A stretch of 64,000 nt of DNA from a virus: positions 1 through 64,000 of IMG/VR virus record IMGVR_UViG_3300043015_000560; one strand, written 5' to 3'. Position 1 is the first letter of the stretch. The number at the start of each line of letters is the position of its first letter. The notes below the pieces were generated by a model. The model was not told the origin of the DNA. It ran no database searches and worked only from the letters and a program-made list of their open reading frames with translations. Below, piece by piece: positions 32,853-47,442 of the stretch. Both the position numbers and the translations under genes were made by a program.

Positions 32853-33494
32853 ATGAGTTGTGGACCAGCGGCAGGATTAAAAGGACTAGCAGATAAGATA
32901 GAGGCTGCTAATGATGAATTAGATAGTTTATTGGAGAGTGCCACAGGTGGTATTACCGATTTACTTGACAGCTTAGAAAGCATAGTCCAAGAGGAAGTTA
33001 ATGGCATTGAGGATAAACTTACTAGTATGATCCCTTCATTGTTAGATCCTCCGCCCGATAGTATTTTAGGACAAGTACAGGATATTGGTAAACTCTTAGC
33101 TTTGGGTGTTGTTGCAGGACCTCAGGTACTTGCAGCAGCAAAAAACTTTGAAACAAAATGGGGCGGCATTCTTAAATCTAATCCAGTCTTTGATGGGGAC
33201 TTAGAAATAAGTGACATCGGTGGAATGGTGGATTTGTTAAGACAGGGAGCAGCAGATATAGACGGTCTATGTAAACTTCTCCCCAACGTAAAAGATGACG
33301 GAATTGTTATTAGCATTTTAGCGTCTCCTGTAAGTTTCCCTGAAGTAGATGCAGTCGCTATGATAAAAGGACACAAATTACCAGAATTGCCAAAACCCAA
33401 ATTTGAACTTGAAGTTGGTAGACAGAAGAAGGAAGCAGAAGCATCCTTTGTAAACTATGAAGTTCCTAAGATTTATTTTGGCCCAAGAGGTTAA
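32853..33494 (+). CDS. Unassigned structural-region protein, 213 aa
   Basis: Strong ribosome-binding site (AAGGAGGA). The N-terminal 60 residues are amphipathic and helical (IEAANDELDSLLESA; IVQEEVNGIEDKLT), the middle alanine/leucine-rich, and the C-terminus proline-rich (KLPELPKPKFELEV). No PAAR-like motif is apparent. Position between gp5 and gp25 suggests a baseplate or spike-associated role, but I do not recognise it. Confidence 0.6.
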   Translation: MSCGPAAGLKGLADKIEAANDELDSLLESATGGITDLLDSLESIVQEEVNGIEDKLTSMIPSLLDPPPDSILGQVQDIGKLLALGVVAGPQVLAAAKNFETKWGGILKSNPVFDGDLEISDIGGMVDLLRQGAADIDGLCKLLPNVKDDGIVISILASPVSFPEVDAVAMIKGHKLPELPKPKFELEVGRQKKEAEASFVNYEVPKIYFGPRG

Positions 33495-33500
33495 AGGAAG

Positions 33501-33508
33501 TATAAATA
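33501..33508 (+). promoter_or_regulatory. T4-type late promoter box for gp25
   Basis: TATAAATA ending 5 nt before the ATG at 33514. AAAGGA lies upstream of the box and would not be in the transcript. Confidence 0.6.
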
Positions 33509-33513
33509 CAGTT

Positions 33514-33918
33514 ATGGCCATAACAAATCTATCATTAAGTAAGATATATAAAGACATAGACTTCGGGTTTAAGGCAAACCCGGCATCTGGCGACCTTTCT
33601 AAGAAAATAGATGTTAAAGCTGTGTTGCAGTCTGTTAAAACACTGATCATGCTTAACTATTACGAAAAGCCGTTTCGCCCAGAGATTGGGACAGGAATTC
33701 GGGGGCTATTGTTTGAACCGCTGTCTCCTGTAGTCGGTGCTACATTAGAAAAAATAATTGAGCAAGTAATAGAATCATATGAGCCTAGAGCAAAAAAGAT
33801 TAGAGTTATTTCAGAGCCAGATTATGATAGTAATACATACCGCATGACCTTAGAGTTTTACGTGGTTGGTATTGAAAGTCAACAAAAACTACAGGTAGAA
33901 TTAAAGAGGTTAAGATAA
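33514..33918 (+). CDS. 25: Baseplate wedge subunit gp25
   Basis: 134 residues from the ATG at 33514; a longer frame from 33457 would overlap the preceding gene and the late box. KIDVKAVLQSVKTLIMLNYY, RPEIGTGIRGLLFEPLSP and the C-terminal helix are typical of the gp25 family (T4 gp25 is 132 aa), the sheath-initiating wedge protein. It is followed after 3 nt by gp6, its partner in the wedge. Confidence 0.93.
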   Translation: MAITNLSLSKIYKDIDFGFKANPASGDLSKKIDVKAVLQSVKTLIMLNYYEKPFRPEIGTGIRGLLFEPLSPVVGATLEKIIEQVIESYEPRAKKIRVISEPDYDSNTYRMTLEFYVVGIESQQKLQVELKRLR

Positions 33919-33921
33919 GCA

Positions 33922-35832
33922 ATGGCACAATTAAACGTAACAGAACTAGACTTTAACAATATAAAACAGAATTTAAAGGCTTATCTATCTTCCCAAGAAG
34001 AATTCTCAGACTTTAATTTTGAAGGTTCTGCTTTGAACGTCCTGATGGATACCTTAGCATATAACACGCATTACAACGGTATGTTGGCTCATATGCTTGC
34101 AAATGAAAACTTTTTAGACAGTGCCATTAAAAGATCCTCGGTTGTTTCTTTAGCCAAAGCGCTAGGCTATACTCCTGTTTCTAAAAGAGCGGCAAGTGCT
34201 AGAGTCAATATTTTACTCTACCCAGATCCTTCGTATACACCAACAGTTTACACACTAAGCAGAGACACACAATTTAGAGCAACACTTGATGGAAAATCTT
34301 ATGTATTTTATCCACAAGAAGATCGCTTAATTCCTCTAGTCAACTCAAACGGAGTAGACTTATTTTACTTTGCGGATGTTGAGATTAAAGAGGGTAGACG
34401 ACTTAGCAATAGTTTTTTAATTGATTCTAATAGTAGATCAGGACCTTTAGTGGTACCGAATGCCGACATTGATACAACAACATTGAGAGTAAGAGTACAA
34501 AACTCAGCAACAGATGTTGGCGTTAGAACGTTTGTTAAAAAGTCTGGCTTTATAGATGTTAAAGGAACTGACAATGTTTATTTCTTGGAAGAAGGCCCTA
34601 CAGGGCTTTATCAATTAAGGTTCGGAGACGGTGTTATAGGACAAAAGTTATCCGAAGGCAACATTGTAATTATAGATTATCTAAACACTTCAGGTATTAA
34701 TTCTAATACCGCAAAACAATTTACTATTACAGACGTTTTGACAGGTTCTGGAGAAACACTATCAGTTCAAACAGTATCACCTGCATCGGGCGGCGCTACA
34801 AGGGAAAGTGTTGATAGCATTAAAATTAATGCTCCACGATACAATGCTACAAAAGAAAGAGCAGTTACATCTAACGATTATGAATCACTAATTAAGATTG
34901 AAAATCCATCAGTACAATCTGTATCTGTTTGGGGAGGAGAAGAAAACGATCCTCCTATGTACGGAAAAGTATTTGTCTCGTTGAATCCGTTTCCTGGCAG
35001 TGTTATTACAGAAAATACCAAACAAAAAATTCTAACAGAAATTATAACTCCTAGAGCACCTATTGCTATTGAGCCAGAATTTATAGATCCAGAGTATACT
35101 TATGTTGGAGTTAAAACAGTCGCTACATATTCTGTCAAAGAAACAGCACTAACATCTGGACAGATTTCAGCTGCCGTTAATGCCGCAATACAGGGCTACT
35201 TCACAACTGAATTAAATATTCTAAATAAGAGTTTATATTATTCTAGATTGCATGAAGTAATCAAAACAGTTTCGCCATCTATTATTTCAGTGGCTCTCAA
35301 CCTAACTATACAAAAAAGAATCTCTTTAGTAGATTTAAATGCAGTTGGAACATTGTTCTCAAACTTCAATGAAAAAATTCAACCCAGAACTTTACACACT
35401 ACTTGGTTTAATGCTGTTGTTAATACACAAACATACAAGTGCAAAATTATTGACTTGCCAGAAGCAACCGTAGTATCACCTAACCACAATGGCTTTGGTA
35501 AACTTTGGTTACAATCTGATACAGGTAAAAATATTGCAGAGATTGGAACTATTAATTACGACACTGGTAAACTTACTATTTTAAAACTTCAAGTGTCCTC
35601 TTTATATGGCACTGAGACACATTTACGTCTCACAGTAGACCCACATAATACGACTAAGGATATTACAACAGATATCTTAACTAGAACATCAGAAATAAAA
35701 GAGTCTGCTGTTGTAGCGAAGCCATCGAAAAATACAATTATAACTCTCAATCAAACAGTGGGAGATATCATAACTGGAGCAAGATCTTCATTCATAATTG
35801 AAGCAAAACCAAGAGTAAAAGAGACACTGTAA
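33922..35832 (+). CDS. 6: Baseplate wedge subunit gp6 (Baseplate J-like)
   Basis: 636 residues (T4 gp6 is 660). Near residue 30 FEGSALNVLMDTLAYNTHYN, then RFGDGVIGQKL and later the core RAVTSNDYESLIKIENPSVQ identify the baseplate J/gp6 family. Residues up to about 460 form the conserved part; the C-terminal 180 are more variable. gp6 dimers build the inner ring of the baseplate with gp25 and gp53. Confidence 0.92.
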   Translation: MAQLNVTELDFNNIKQNLKAYLSSQEEFSDFNFEGSALNVLMDTLAYNTHYNGMLAHMLANENFLDSAIKRSSVVSLAKALGYTPVSKRAASARVNILLYPDPSYTPTVYTLSRDTQFRATLDGKSYVFYPQEDRLIPLVNSNGVDLFYFADVEIKEGRRLSNSFLIDSNSRSGPLVVPNADIDTTTLRVRVQNSATDVGVRTFVKKSGFIDVKGTDNVYFLEEGPTGLYQLRFGDGVIGQKLSEGNIVIIDYLNTSGINSNTAKQFTITDVLTGSGETLSVQTVSPASGGATRESVDSIKINAPRYNATKERAVTSNDYESLIKIENPSVQSVSVWGGEENDPPMYGKVFVSLNPFPGSVITENTKQKILTEIITPRAPIAIEPEFIDPEYTYVGVKTVATYSVKETALTSGQISAAVNAAIQGYFTTELNILNKSLYYSRLHEVIKTVSPSIISVALNLTIQKRISLVDLNAVGTLFSNFNEKIQPRTLHTTWFNAVVNTQTYKCKIIDLPEATVVSPNHNGFGKLWLQSDTGKNIAEIGTINYDTGKLTILKLQVSSLYGTETHLRLTVDPHNTTKDITTDILTRTSEIKESAVVAKPSKNTIITLNQTVGDIITGARSSFIIEAKPRVKETL

Positions 35833-38382
35833 ATGTCAAATATAATACCAAGTTATTATAGATATATTTCAGGATTAGTAATTACTAATGCGGGATCTGG
35901 GTTTACCTCGGTTCCTGATATCGTAATTTCTGGTGGCGGTGGTACTGGCGGTGCCGCGGTTGCCGAAATCTTTAATGGTAGAATTATAGGCGTAACACTT
36001 ACCAATATTGGTACTGGTTATACTACATCTCCTAATGTTGCCGTAGTGGGCGGCGGTGGAAGTGGTGCAGTTATTACTGCTAACGTATCCTTTGCCTCAG
36101 GTGTGGGTGAGATAGCTAATGTAAAAGCTAGTTCTCTTATAGACAAAGATCTTCCAGAGTTTGTTAGACAAGACCACCCAGAATTCACAAATTTTATTAA
36201 GAAATATGTTGCTTGGATGGACCAAGAAGGCAATCCAAATAATATACTTCTAAACAAAAAGTATAATGATATAGATTCTGCTACAGAAGCAGAGCTGCTA
36301 AAGTGGCAAAATCAATTAGGCAGGGACTTGCCTAACAGTTTAGCAGTAGATAAAAAGACCCTACTAAAAAGATTAAAAGATCTTTATGAGACAAAAGGAT
36401 CTAGAAGATCCATAGAACTATTCTTCAGATTATTGTTTGACGAAGAAGTTACTGTTTACTACCCACAGGAAGAACTATTAAGAGCATCTGACGGCAGATG
36501 GGTTGAAGATAAGGCGATTCGTGTATCTGGTATTGCAGGACAGGCTGACTTACTAACATACCAAGGCAAGTTAATTGACATTCATGTCTTTAAGACTGTT
36601 GGTACACTTACAACATCAAAGATCATTGAAGCCACTGTAACACAGGTTGAAAAAATTGCCTACTCTAAACCCACAACTTATGAGTTCATAGTTCAATTAC
36701 CAGCCGGCACAACGAATATAGACGGACCGGGTGCAGACGCCTCATTAAATATAAATGTAACTGCTGGAGTAATTACATCTGTAGACGTATTGATAGCAGG
36801 ATCTGGATATAATGCAGCGCCAGTACTGGAAATATATGACAGCGCAGGCACAGGAGCAGATTTAAGAGTAATTGTTGAAGACGGAAAAATTGCTAGCGTA
36901 ACTGTTGCCGACGGTGGTTCTGGTTATGTTGCCCCCGAATATATTTTAAATTATGATAGCATTCAAACTTATGTCACTTTAAGAGGCGAAACAGTACCTG
37001 AAGGATATTTAATTAGAACACTGAACAGTGTTACTACTGTCACTCCTTACACTGGAGACAATCTTAATTTACGAGTTGGTAATATTTTTGAGATTAATGA
37101 ATCAGGAGACGACGGCAGAGGATATGCCCTAGATTATTTTGCAGAAGAATACACATATATCGGCGGCGACAACGGCGCTTATATTAGAGTAGAACGAGTA
37201 GACACAACCGGAATGCCAACATTGTGGTCAATCGTACAATCTGGTTCTGGCTTCTTAGGAGCAGATACAACTTTGCCCATTACAACACCAAGTGGGTTAA
37301 ATTTTAATATCAAATTAATTACAGGGTACTTATATTCTTATCCTGGTAAATACTTAAATGATAGAGGCAAACTATCGGACGTAAACAGACTACAAGATAA
37401 TAGAAAATATCAAAAGTATTCTTACGTTGTTAAAACCGGAATTCCACAAAGCCGATGGAACAAGTCTATAAGAGAATTGGTACACCCCGCGGGTATGGAA
37501 GTTTTCGGCGATCTAATTATTAAACACAATATAGATTTTGGCGCAAACTTATCTATAGTAACAGACGGTGTTATCTTCAGTAAGTTCTTTGCAACTGATG
37601 ATGTTAATGCTTCTGTTATTGTAGTTAGGCTACATATTTACAAAAACTTCTCAGAGGCATTAAATGTTTCTGAAAGTGTAAGTAAGACTTTCGGAATTAA
37701 TAAACAAGACACCACCACACAAGGTGAGTCGGTACTTCAACTATTTGAAACAAGTAAATCTGATACAGCAAATGTGTCTCAGATATTTGATAGAGTGGTG
37801 GATTATAATAGAGAATTTCAGGAGGCACAAAATGCCACTGATATATTCGAATCATTAATTTCGTACAATAGGACGTTTACTGAAAATCAGTCAACTTCCG
37901 AATTAATTGCTAAGGTACTAGGCAAAGCAGAATCAGAAACAGTAGCACTTTCAGAAGATACTGTTTATGATATGCAGAAAGGTATACAAGAGAGTCTCAC
38001 AGCAGTGGGCTCATTTGGTTTAGAATTTAATCAAGGCACTATTACAGACTCTGTAACGGCTACATCATTGCCCGCAATTACGGCAGGTATTGTACCACAC
38101 GAAGAGGAGGCTCAGACGTTTGAAGAATTGCATATTCTAACAAACAGTTATGCTGCCCAAGATTATTTCCTGGAAGATTACGTAGGGAGTATTATTTCCT
38201 ATATAAATAAACACAAGAAACTAGTGTTAACGGCGTCTGCTATAGATAGCGTTGCACTTAATACAACAACAACTTTAACCCCAGATTCCACTAGTAGCTC
38301 AGACTCTGGAATATTAAACTTACAGGATTACGCAGGAGATGTATTCGGCGGAGATTATGTAGGTAGTGGATATGGAATTTAA
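35833..38382 (+). CDS. Baseplate wedge protein in the gp7 position
   Basis: 849 residues. Residues about 12-93 and 300-375 hold copies of a beta repeat with ITNAGSGFTSVPD and GGGGTGGA-like turns; between them a helical region (LPEFVRQDHPEFTNFIKKYV; TLLKRLKDLYETKGSRRSIE) is typical of the large wedge protein in marine T4-like phages. Residues 600-780 form a repetitive helical tail region. Between gp6 and gp8 this is the place of T4 gp7 (1032 aa), but I assign it by position only. Confidence 0.65.
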   Translation: MSNIIPSYYRYISGLVITNAGSGFTSVPDIVISGGGGTGGAAVAEIFNGRIIGVTLTNIGTGYTTSPNVAVVGGGGSGAVITANVSFASGVGEIANVKASSLIDKDLPEFVRQDHPEFTNFIKKYVAWMDQEGNPNNILLNKKYNDIDSATEAELLKWQNQLGRDLPNSLAVDKKTLLKRLKDLYETKGSRRSIELFFRLLFDEEVTVYYPQEELLRASDGRWVEDKAIRVSGIAGQADLLTYQGKLIDIHVFKTVGTLTTSKIIEATVTQVEKIAYSKPTTYEFIVQLPAGTTNIDGPGADASLNINVTAGVITSVDVLIAGSGYNAAPVLEIYDSAGTGADLRVIVEDGKIASVTVADGGSGYVAPEYILNYDSIQTYVTLRGETVPEGYLIRTLNSVTTVTPYTGDNLNLRVGNIFEINESGDDGRGYALDYFAEEYTYIGGDNGAYIRVERVDTTGMPTLWSIVQSGSGFLGADTTLPITTPSGLNFNIKLITGYLYSYPGKYLNDRGKLSDVNRLQDNRKYQKYSYVVKTGIPQSRWNKSIRELVHPAGMEVFGDLIIKHNIDFGANLSIVTDGVIFSKFFATDDVNASVIVVRLHIYKNFSEALNVSESVSKTFGINKQDTTTQGESVLQLFETSKSDTANVSQIFDRVVDYNREFQEAQNATDIFESLISYNRTFTENQSTSELIAKVLGKAESETVALSEDTVYDMQKGIQESLTAVGSFGLEFNQGTITDSVTATSLPAITAGIVPHEEEAQTFEELHILTNSYAAQDYFLEDYVGSIISYINKHKKLVLTASAIDSVALNTTTTLTPDSTSSSDSGILNLQDYAGDVFGGDYVGSGYGI
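35869..36110 (+). repeat. GSGYT-type beta repeats, N-terminal pair in gp7-like gene
   Basis: Two units of an about 38-residue pattern (GSGFTSVPD...GGGGTGGA, GTGYTTSPN...GGGGSGA). A further copy is at about 36745-36950 in the same gene. Confidence 0.8.
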
Positions 38383-38399
38383 ACAAATGGAGAATAACA

Positions 38400-38840
38400 A
38401 TGTTTAATAAAGATAGCCTTAAGGCTAAAGGTAAAGTCCATGTAGTCGTTAAAGACGCTCAAGGTTTAGTAAAAGAAGAATTTACTACTAACAACCTAGT
38501 CGTTGACGCAGGTTTAGATTTTATTGCATCAAGAATGAATTCTACACCTGGAGCGATGTCACACATGGCAATTGGTTCAGACGATACAGCAGCAACTTCA
38601 GTCGATACCCAGCTGGGTAACGAACTGGCAAGAGTAGCTCTAACTTCTGATACTGTTACAAATAACTCTATTGAGTTTGTAGCATCATTTGCTGCAGGTA
38701 CAGGTACAGGAGCAATTACAGAAGCAGGCGTTCTTAACGGCGCATCTGGCGGCACTATGCTTTGCCGTACAGTGTTTTCTGTAGTTAACAAAGGCGCTCA
38801 AGATACTATGACAGTAACTTGGACCGTAACTATTTCTTAA
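38400..38840 (+). CDS. Small virion protein, 146 aa
   Basis: Beta-rich, Thr/Ser/Ala-rich protein with FTTNNLVVDAGLDFIASRMN at residues 29-48 and MAIGSDDTAATS after it, a pattern seen in small tail or fibre-associated proteins of marine myo- and podoviruses. No catalytic motif. It sits between gp7-like and gp8 genes, so it is probably a baseplate decoration or fibre-attachment protein. Confidence 0.6.
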   Translation: MFNKDSLKAKGKVHVVVKDAQGLVKEEFTTNNLVVDAGLDFIASRMNSTPGAMSHMAIGSDDTAATSVDTQLGNELARVALTSDTVTNNSIEFVASFAAGTGTGAITEAGVLNGASGGTMLCRTVFSVVNKGAQDTMTVTWTVTIS

Positions 38841-38857
38841 TAGAATAGGAAAATATA

Positions 38858-40468
38858 GTGGCAGTATTACTACGACAAATTGGAAGAGCAGAGTTAGCAA
38901 GATCCTATTATAGAGATATAATTAATGGATATGATATCTTTAACTTTGCGGTAGGTAAAACTACACCTTGGGCTGATGAAGAATCGCCTGAGCTTCCAAT
39001 TGACTCAGATTTATATGTGAACAATTTCAAAAATGAAACATTGTTTCTACAAAAAATAAATCCAGCAGATATCTGTCTACTAGCAAGAAGAATTGACTGG
39101 ACTAGTGGGACTGTTTATGACACTTACGACATAAACTACTCCCCTAGTTCATTGTCATATTCAGGTGCGTCTACGTTACATGAAGCGAACTTTTATGTAA
39201 TGACAGACGAATATAAAGTGTACAAGTGTCTTGGCAACAATTATAATGCTCCAAGCACAATAAAGCCTAATAGTATTAGTTCTTCAGTACACGAAACTTC
39301 CGACGGGTATGTATGGAAATTTTTATTCCAAATTGCATCCTCGGACAGGACAAGATTTTTAGACTCCGAACATATACCAGTTAGAAAACTAACAGGAGCC
39401 CCAGAGTTCGACGTCAACGGTGAATTAGATTTAATCACCGTAACAGCGCCAGGTAGCGGGTATACCTCAGCACCGGCAGCTGTTATAACAGGAGATGGTA
39501 TTGGGGCAACCGCAGAAGTTACCGTAGTAGCAGGAGAAGTTACGGCTATTAATATTACAAATGCCGGCTCAGGTTACACCTTTGCATTCATCTCATTAGT
39601 GGGCGGCGGTGGAACTGGCGCAACAGCATCGGTATCACTCGGTGACGTTGATGCTCTCCCTTCACTCCAAACAAACGTAGAAGGTTCTGCAGTTTCTGGA
39701 ACGTTGGACAGAATTGATATTGTTACAACAGGACAGGATTATATTGCCGGCGATGCTAAATGTGTGGTTGAAGGCGACGGATCTGGAGCAGAATGTACAA
39801 TATTTGTAGCCCCAGGAACAGGAGCTATATTAGGAGTAGAGATTACAAATCCAGGATCTGGATATACATGGGTTAACGTTACAATTGTTAATACCGACCC
39901 TGCAGCCACTGGCTCGGGAGCAACGGCTCGTGGTGTTATATCTCCTCAGGGCGGACACGGATCACACCCACCCAAAGAATTGTTTGCTACTACTCTCGGT
40001 ATTACTATATCCCTTGCTGATAATAGTAACGAAGATTTGATAAAAGGAAACGATTTTAGACAAGTTGGACTAATTAAGAATGTCCAAAATTATTCAGACA
40101 GTAACATATATAATAACCTCACAGGAACAGCAAGTTTTATAGTTAATGTAGATCTAGCTGATGCTTCAAAATATGTTGAAGACGATATCATTCAAAGTAA
40201 TGATAAAGGTAGATTTAGAGTAATTACCTCAGTCGCAAATAGCGATGGATTAACTCAAGACGTATACTTACAAGGAATTGTTCCGTATATTACGGTAGCT
40301 AGTATATTAGAAAATACCACTCAAGGGGAGACTGGAATGACTATAAATAGTATTACAGCTCCCGAGGTTAATATGAAAACCGGAACTCTAGTGTATATAG
40401 AAAACAGGCCTGCTATTACAAGATCTACAGATCAGGTTGAAACTATTAAAGCTATAATTAATTTTTAG
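38858..40468 (+). CDS. 8: Baseplate wedge subunit gp8 with inserted GSGYT repeats
   Basis: 536 residues with a GTG start and AGGAAAA upstream. The N-terminal 185 residues (YDIFNFAVGKTTPWADEESP; SDGYVWKFLFQIA) match gp8, of which T4 has only 334. Residues about 187-361 are an insertion of at least three GSGYT-type beta repeats. The rest resumes the gp8-like part. gp8 connects gp7 and gp10 in the wedge. The insertion may create extra surface domains. Confidence 0.8.
   Translation: MAVLLRQIGRAELARSYYRDIINGYDIFNFAVGKTTPWADEESPELPIDSDLYVNNFKNETLFLQKINPADICLLARRIDWTSGTVYDTYDINYSPSSLSYSGASTLHEANFYVMTDEYKVYKCLGNNYNAPSTIKPNSISSSVHETSDGYVWKFLFQIASSDRTRFLDSEHIPVRKLTGAPEFDVNGELDLITVTAPGSGYTSAPAAVITGDGIGATAEVTVVAGEVTAINITNAGSGYTFAFISLVGGGGTGATASVSLGDVDALPSLQTNVEGSAVSGTLDRIDIVTTGQDYIAGDAKCVVEGDGSGAECTIFVAPGTGAILGVEITNPGSGYTWVNVTIVNTDPAATGSGATARGVISPQGGHGSHPPKELFATTLGITISLADNSNEDLIKGNDFRQVGLIKNVQNYSDSNIYNNLTGTASFIVNVDLADASKYVEDDIIQSNDKGRFRVITSVANSDGLTQDVYLQGIVPYITVASILENTTQGETGMTINSITAPEVNMKTGTLVYIENRPAITRSTDQVETIKAIINF
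39418..39940 (+). repeat. GSGYT-type beta repeats inserted in gp8
   Basis: Elements GSGYTSAPAAVITGDG, AGSGYTFAFISLVGGG and PGSGYTWVNVTIVN occur in turn with intervening strands. Confidence 0.8.
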
Positions 40469-40477
40469 GAAAAATAA

Positions 40478-46681
<6,204 letters not shown>

Positions 46682-46685
46682 AATT

Positions 46686-46928
46686 ATGAAGACTATAAAT
46701 ACTACATTAATAAGCCTAGACGATTCCGCAGAGTTAAAGAGAGACCCTCACTCTAAGGCATTGTTAAGCACTAGTATTAACAAGCTCGAAGCGTATCGAG
46801 AGAAAAAGAGAGTTAATTTACAACAGAAAATGCGTATAGATCAATGCGTAGATGATATAAATACTCTTAAACAAGAGATGACAGATATTAAAGTAATGTT
46901 AACTCAAATTATTAATAAAATTAATTAG
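46686..46928 (+). CDS. Small coiled-coil protein, 80 aa
   Basis: I start it at the ATG at 46686, 5 nt after the preceding stop. Residues 40-80 form a heptad pattern (CVDDINTLKQEMTDIKVMLT), so a coiled coil is likely. Two TATAAATA matches fall inside it (46694, 46856); the second could drive the fibre genes downstream. Function unknown; perhaps a fibre-assembly helper or trimerising connector. Confidence 0.55.
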   Translation: MKTINTTLISLDDSAELKRDPHSKALLSTSINKLEAYREKKRVNLQQKMRIDQCVDDINTLKQEMTDIKVMLTQIINKIN

Positions 46929-46939
46929 AAGGTAAAGAC

Positions 46940-47440
46940 ATGGCAACAATTACATTAAGATCAGTTAAGGGTAGTCCTTTAACTAATAATGAAGTCGATA
47001 CAAACTTTACCAACCTAAATACTGACAAATACCAATCCGGGGACTCAATCGTAGCCGCTGATTTAACAGCATCCGGAGATTTTTCAGTAACCGGTGAGAC
47101 TAAGCTTGGTACTACTTCGGGTGTTACAGCAGCAGGAACAACACAAGGTGACGCAACAGCGTTAACAAAAACCTTCCACGTTGTAACTAATGCGACGGCA
47201 GCACAAGGTGTCAAACTACCAGCAGCAGAAACCGGTAAGGTTGTTACAGTATTAAACGACACTTTGGTAAGTATTAAACTATGGCCTGAATCGGGCGATC
47301 AAATAGACGGTGGTAGCGTAGACGCAGCTAGAGATCTAGGTCCTGGCATGACTCTGAGGCTTGTAGCGATCTCAGGCGTTAAATGGAATTCGCTTTCAGA
47401 TACACTAATTTTTAACAGCTCAGGCACGAGGATTAATTAA
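46940..47440 (+). CDS. Tail fibre-like protein, 166 aa
   Basis: The start MATITLRSVKGSPLTNNEVD is typical of tail-fibre N-termini in marine T4-like phages, followed by NLNTDKY and beta-rich sequence. AAGGT lies 8 nt before the ATG. The C-terminal NSSGTRIN closely resembles the end of the fibre at 59630-61594 (NTSGTLLN). Probably a fibre segment or adaptor. Confidence 0.65.
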   Translation: MATITLRSVKGSPLTNNEVDTNFTNLNTDKYQSGDSIVAADLTASGDFSVTGETKLGTTSGVTAAGTTQGDATALTKTFHVVTNATAAQGVKLPAAETGKVVTVLNDTLVSIKLWPESGDQIDGGSVDAARDLGPGMTLRLVAISGVKWNSLSDTLIFNSSGTRIN

Positions 47441-47442
47441 GA

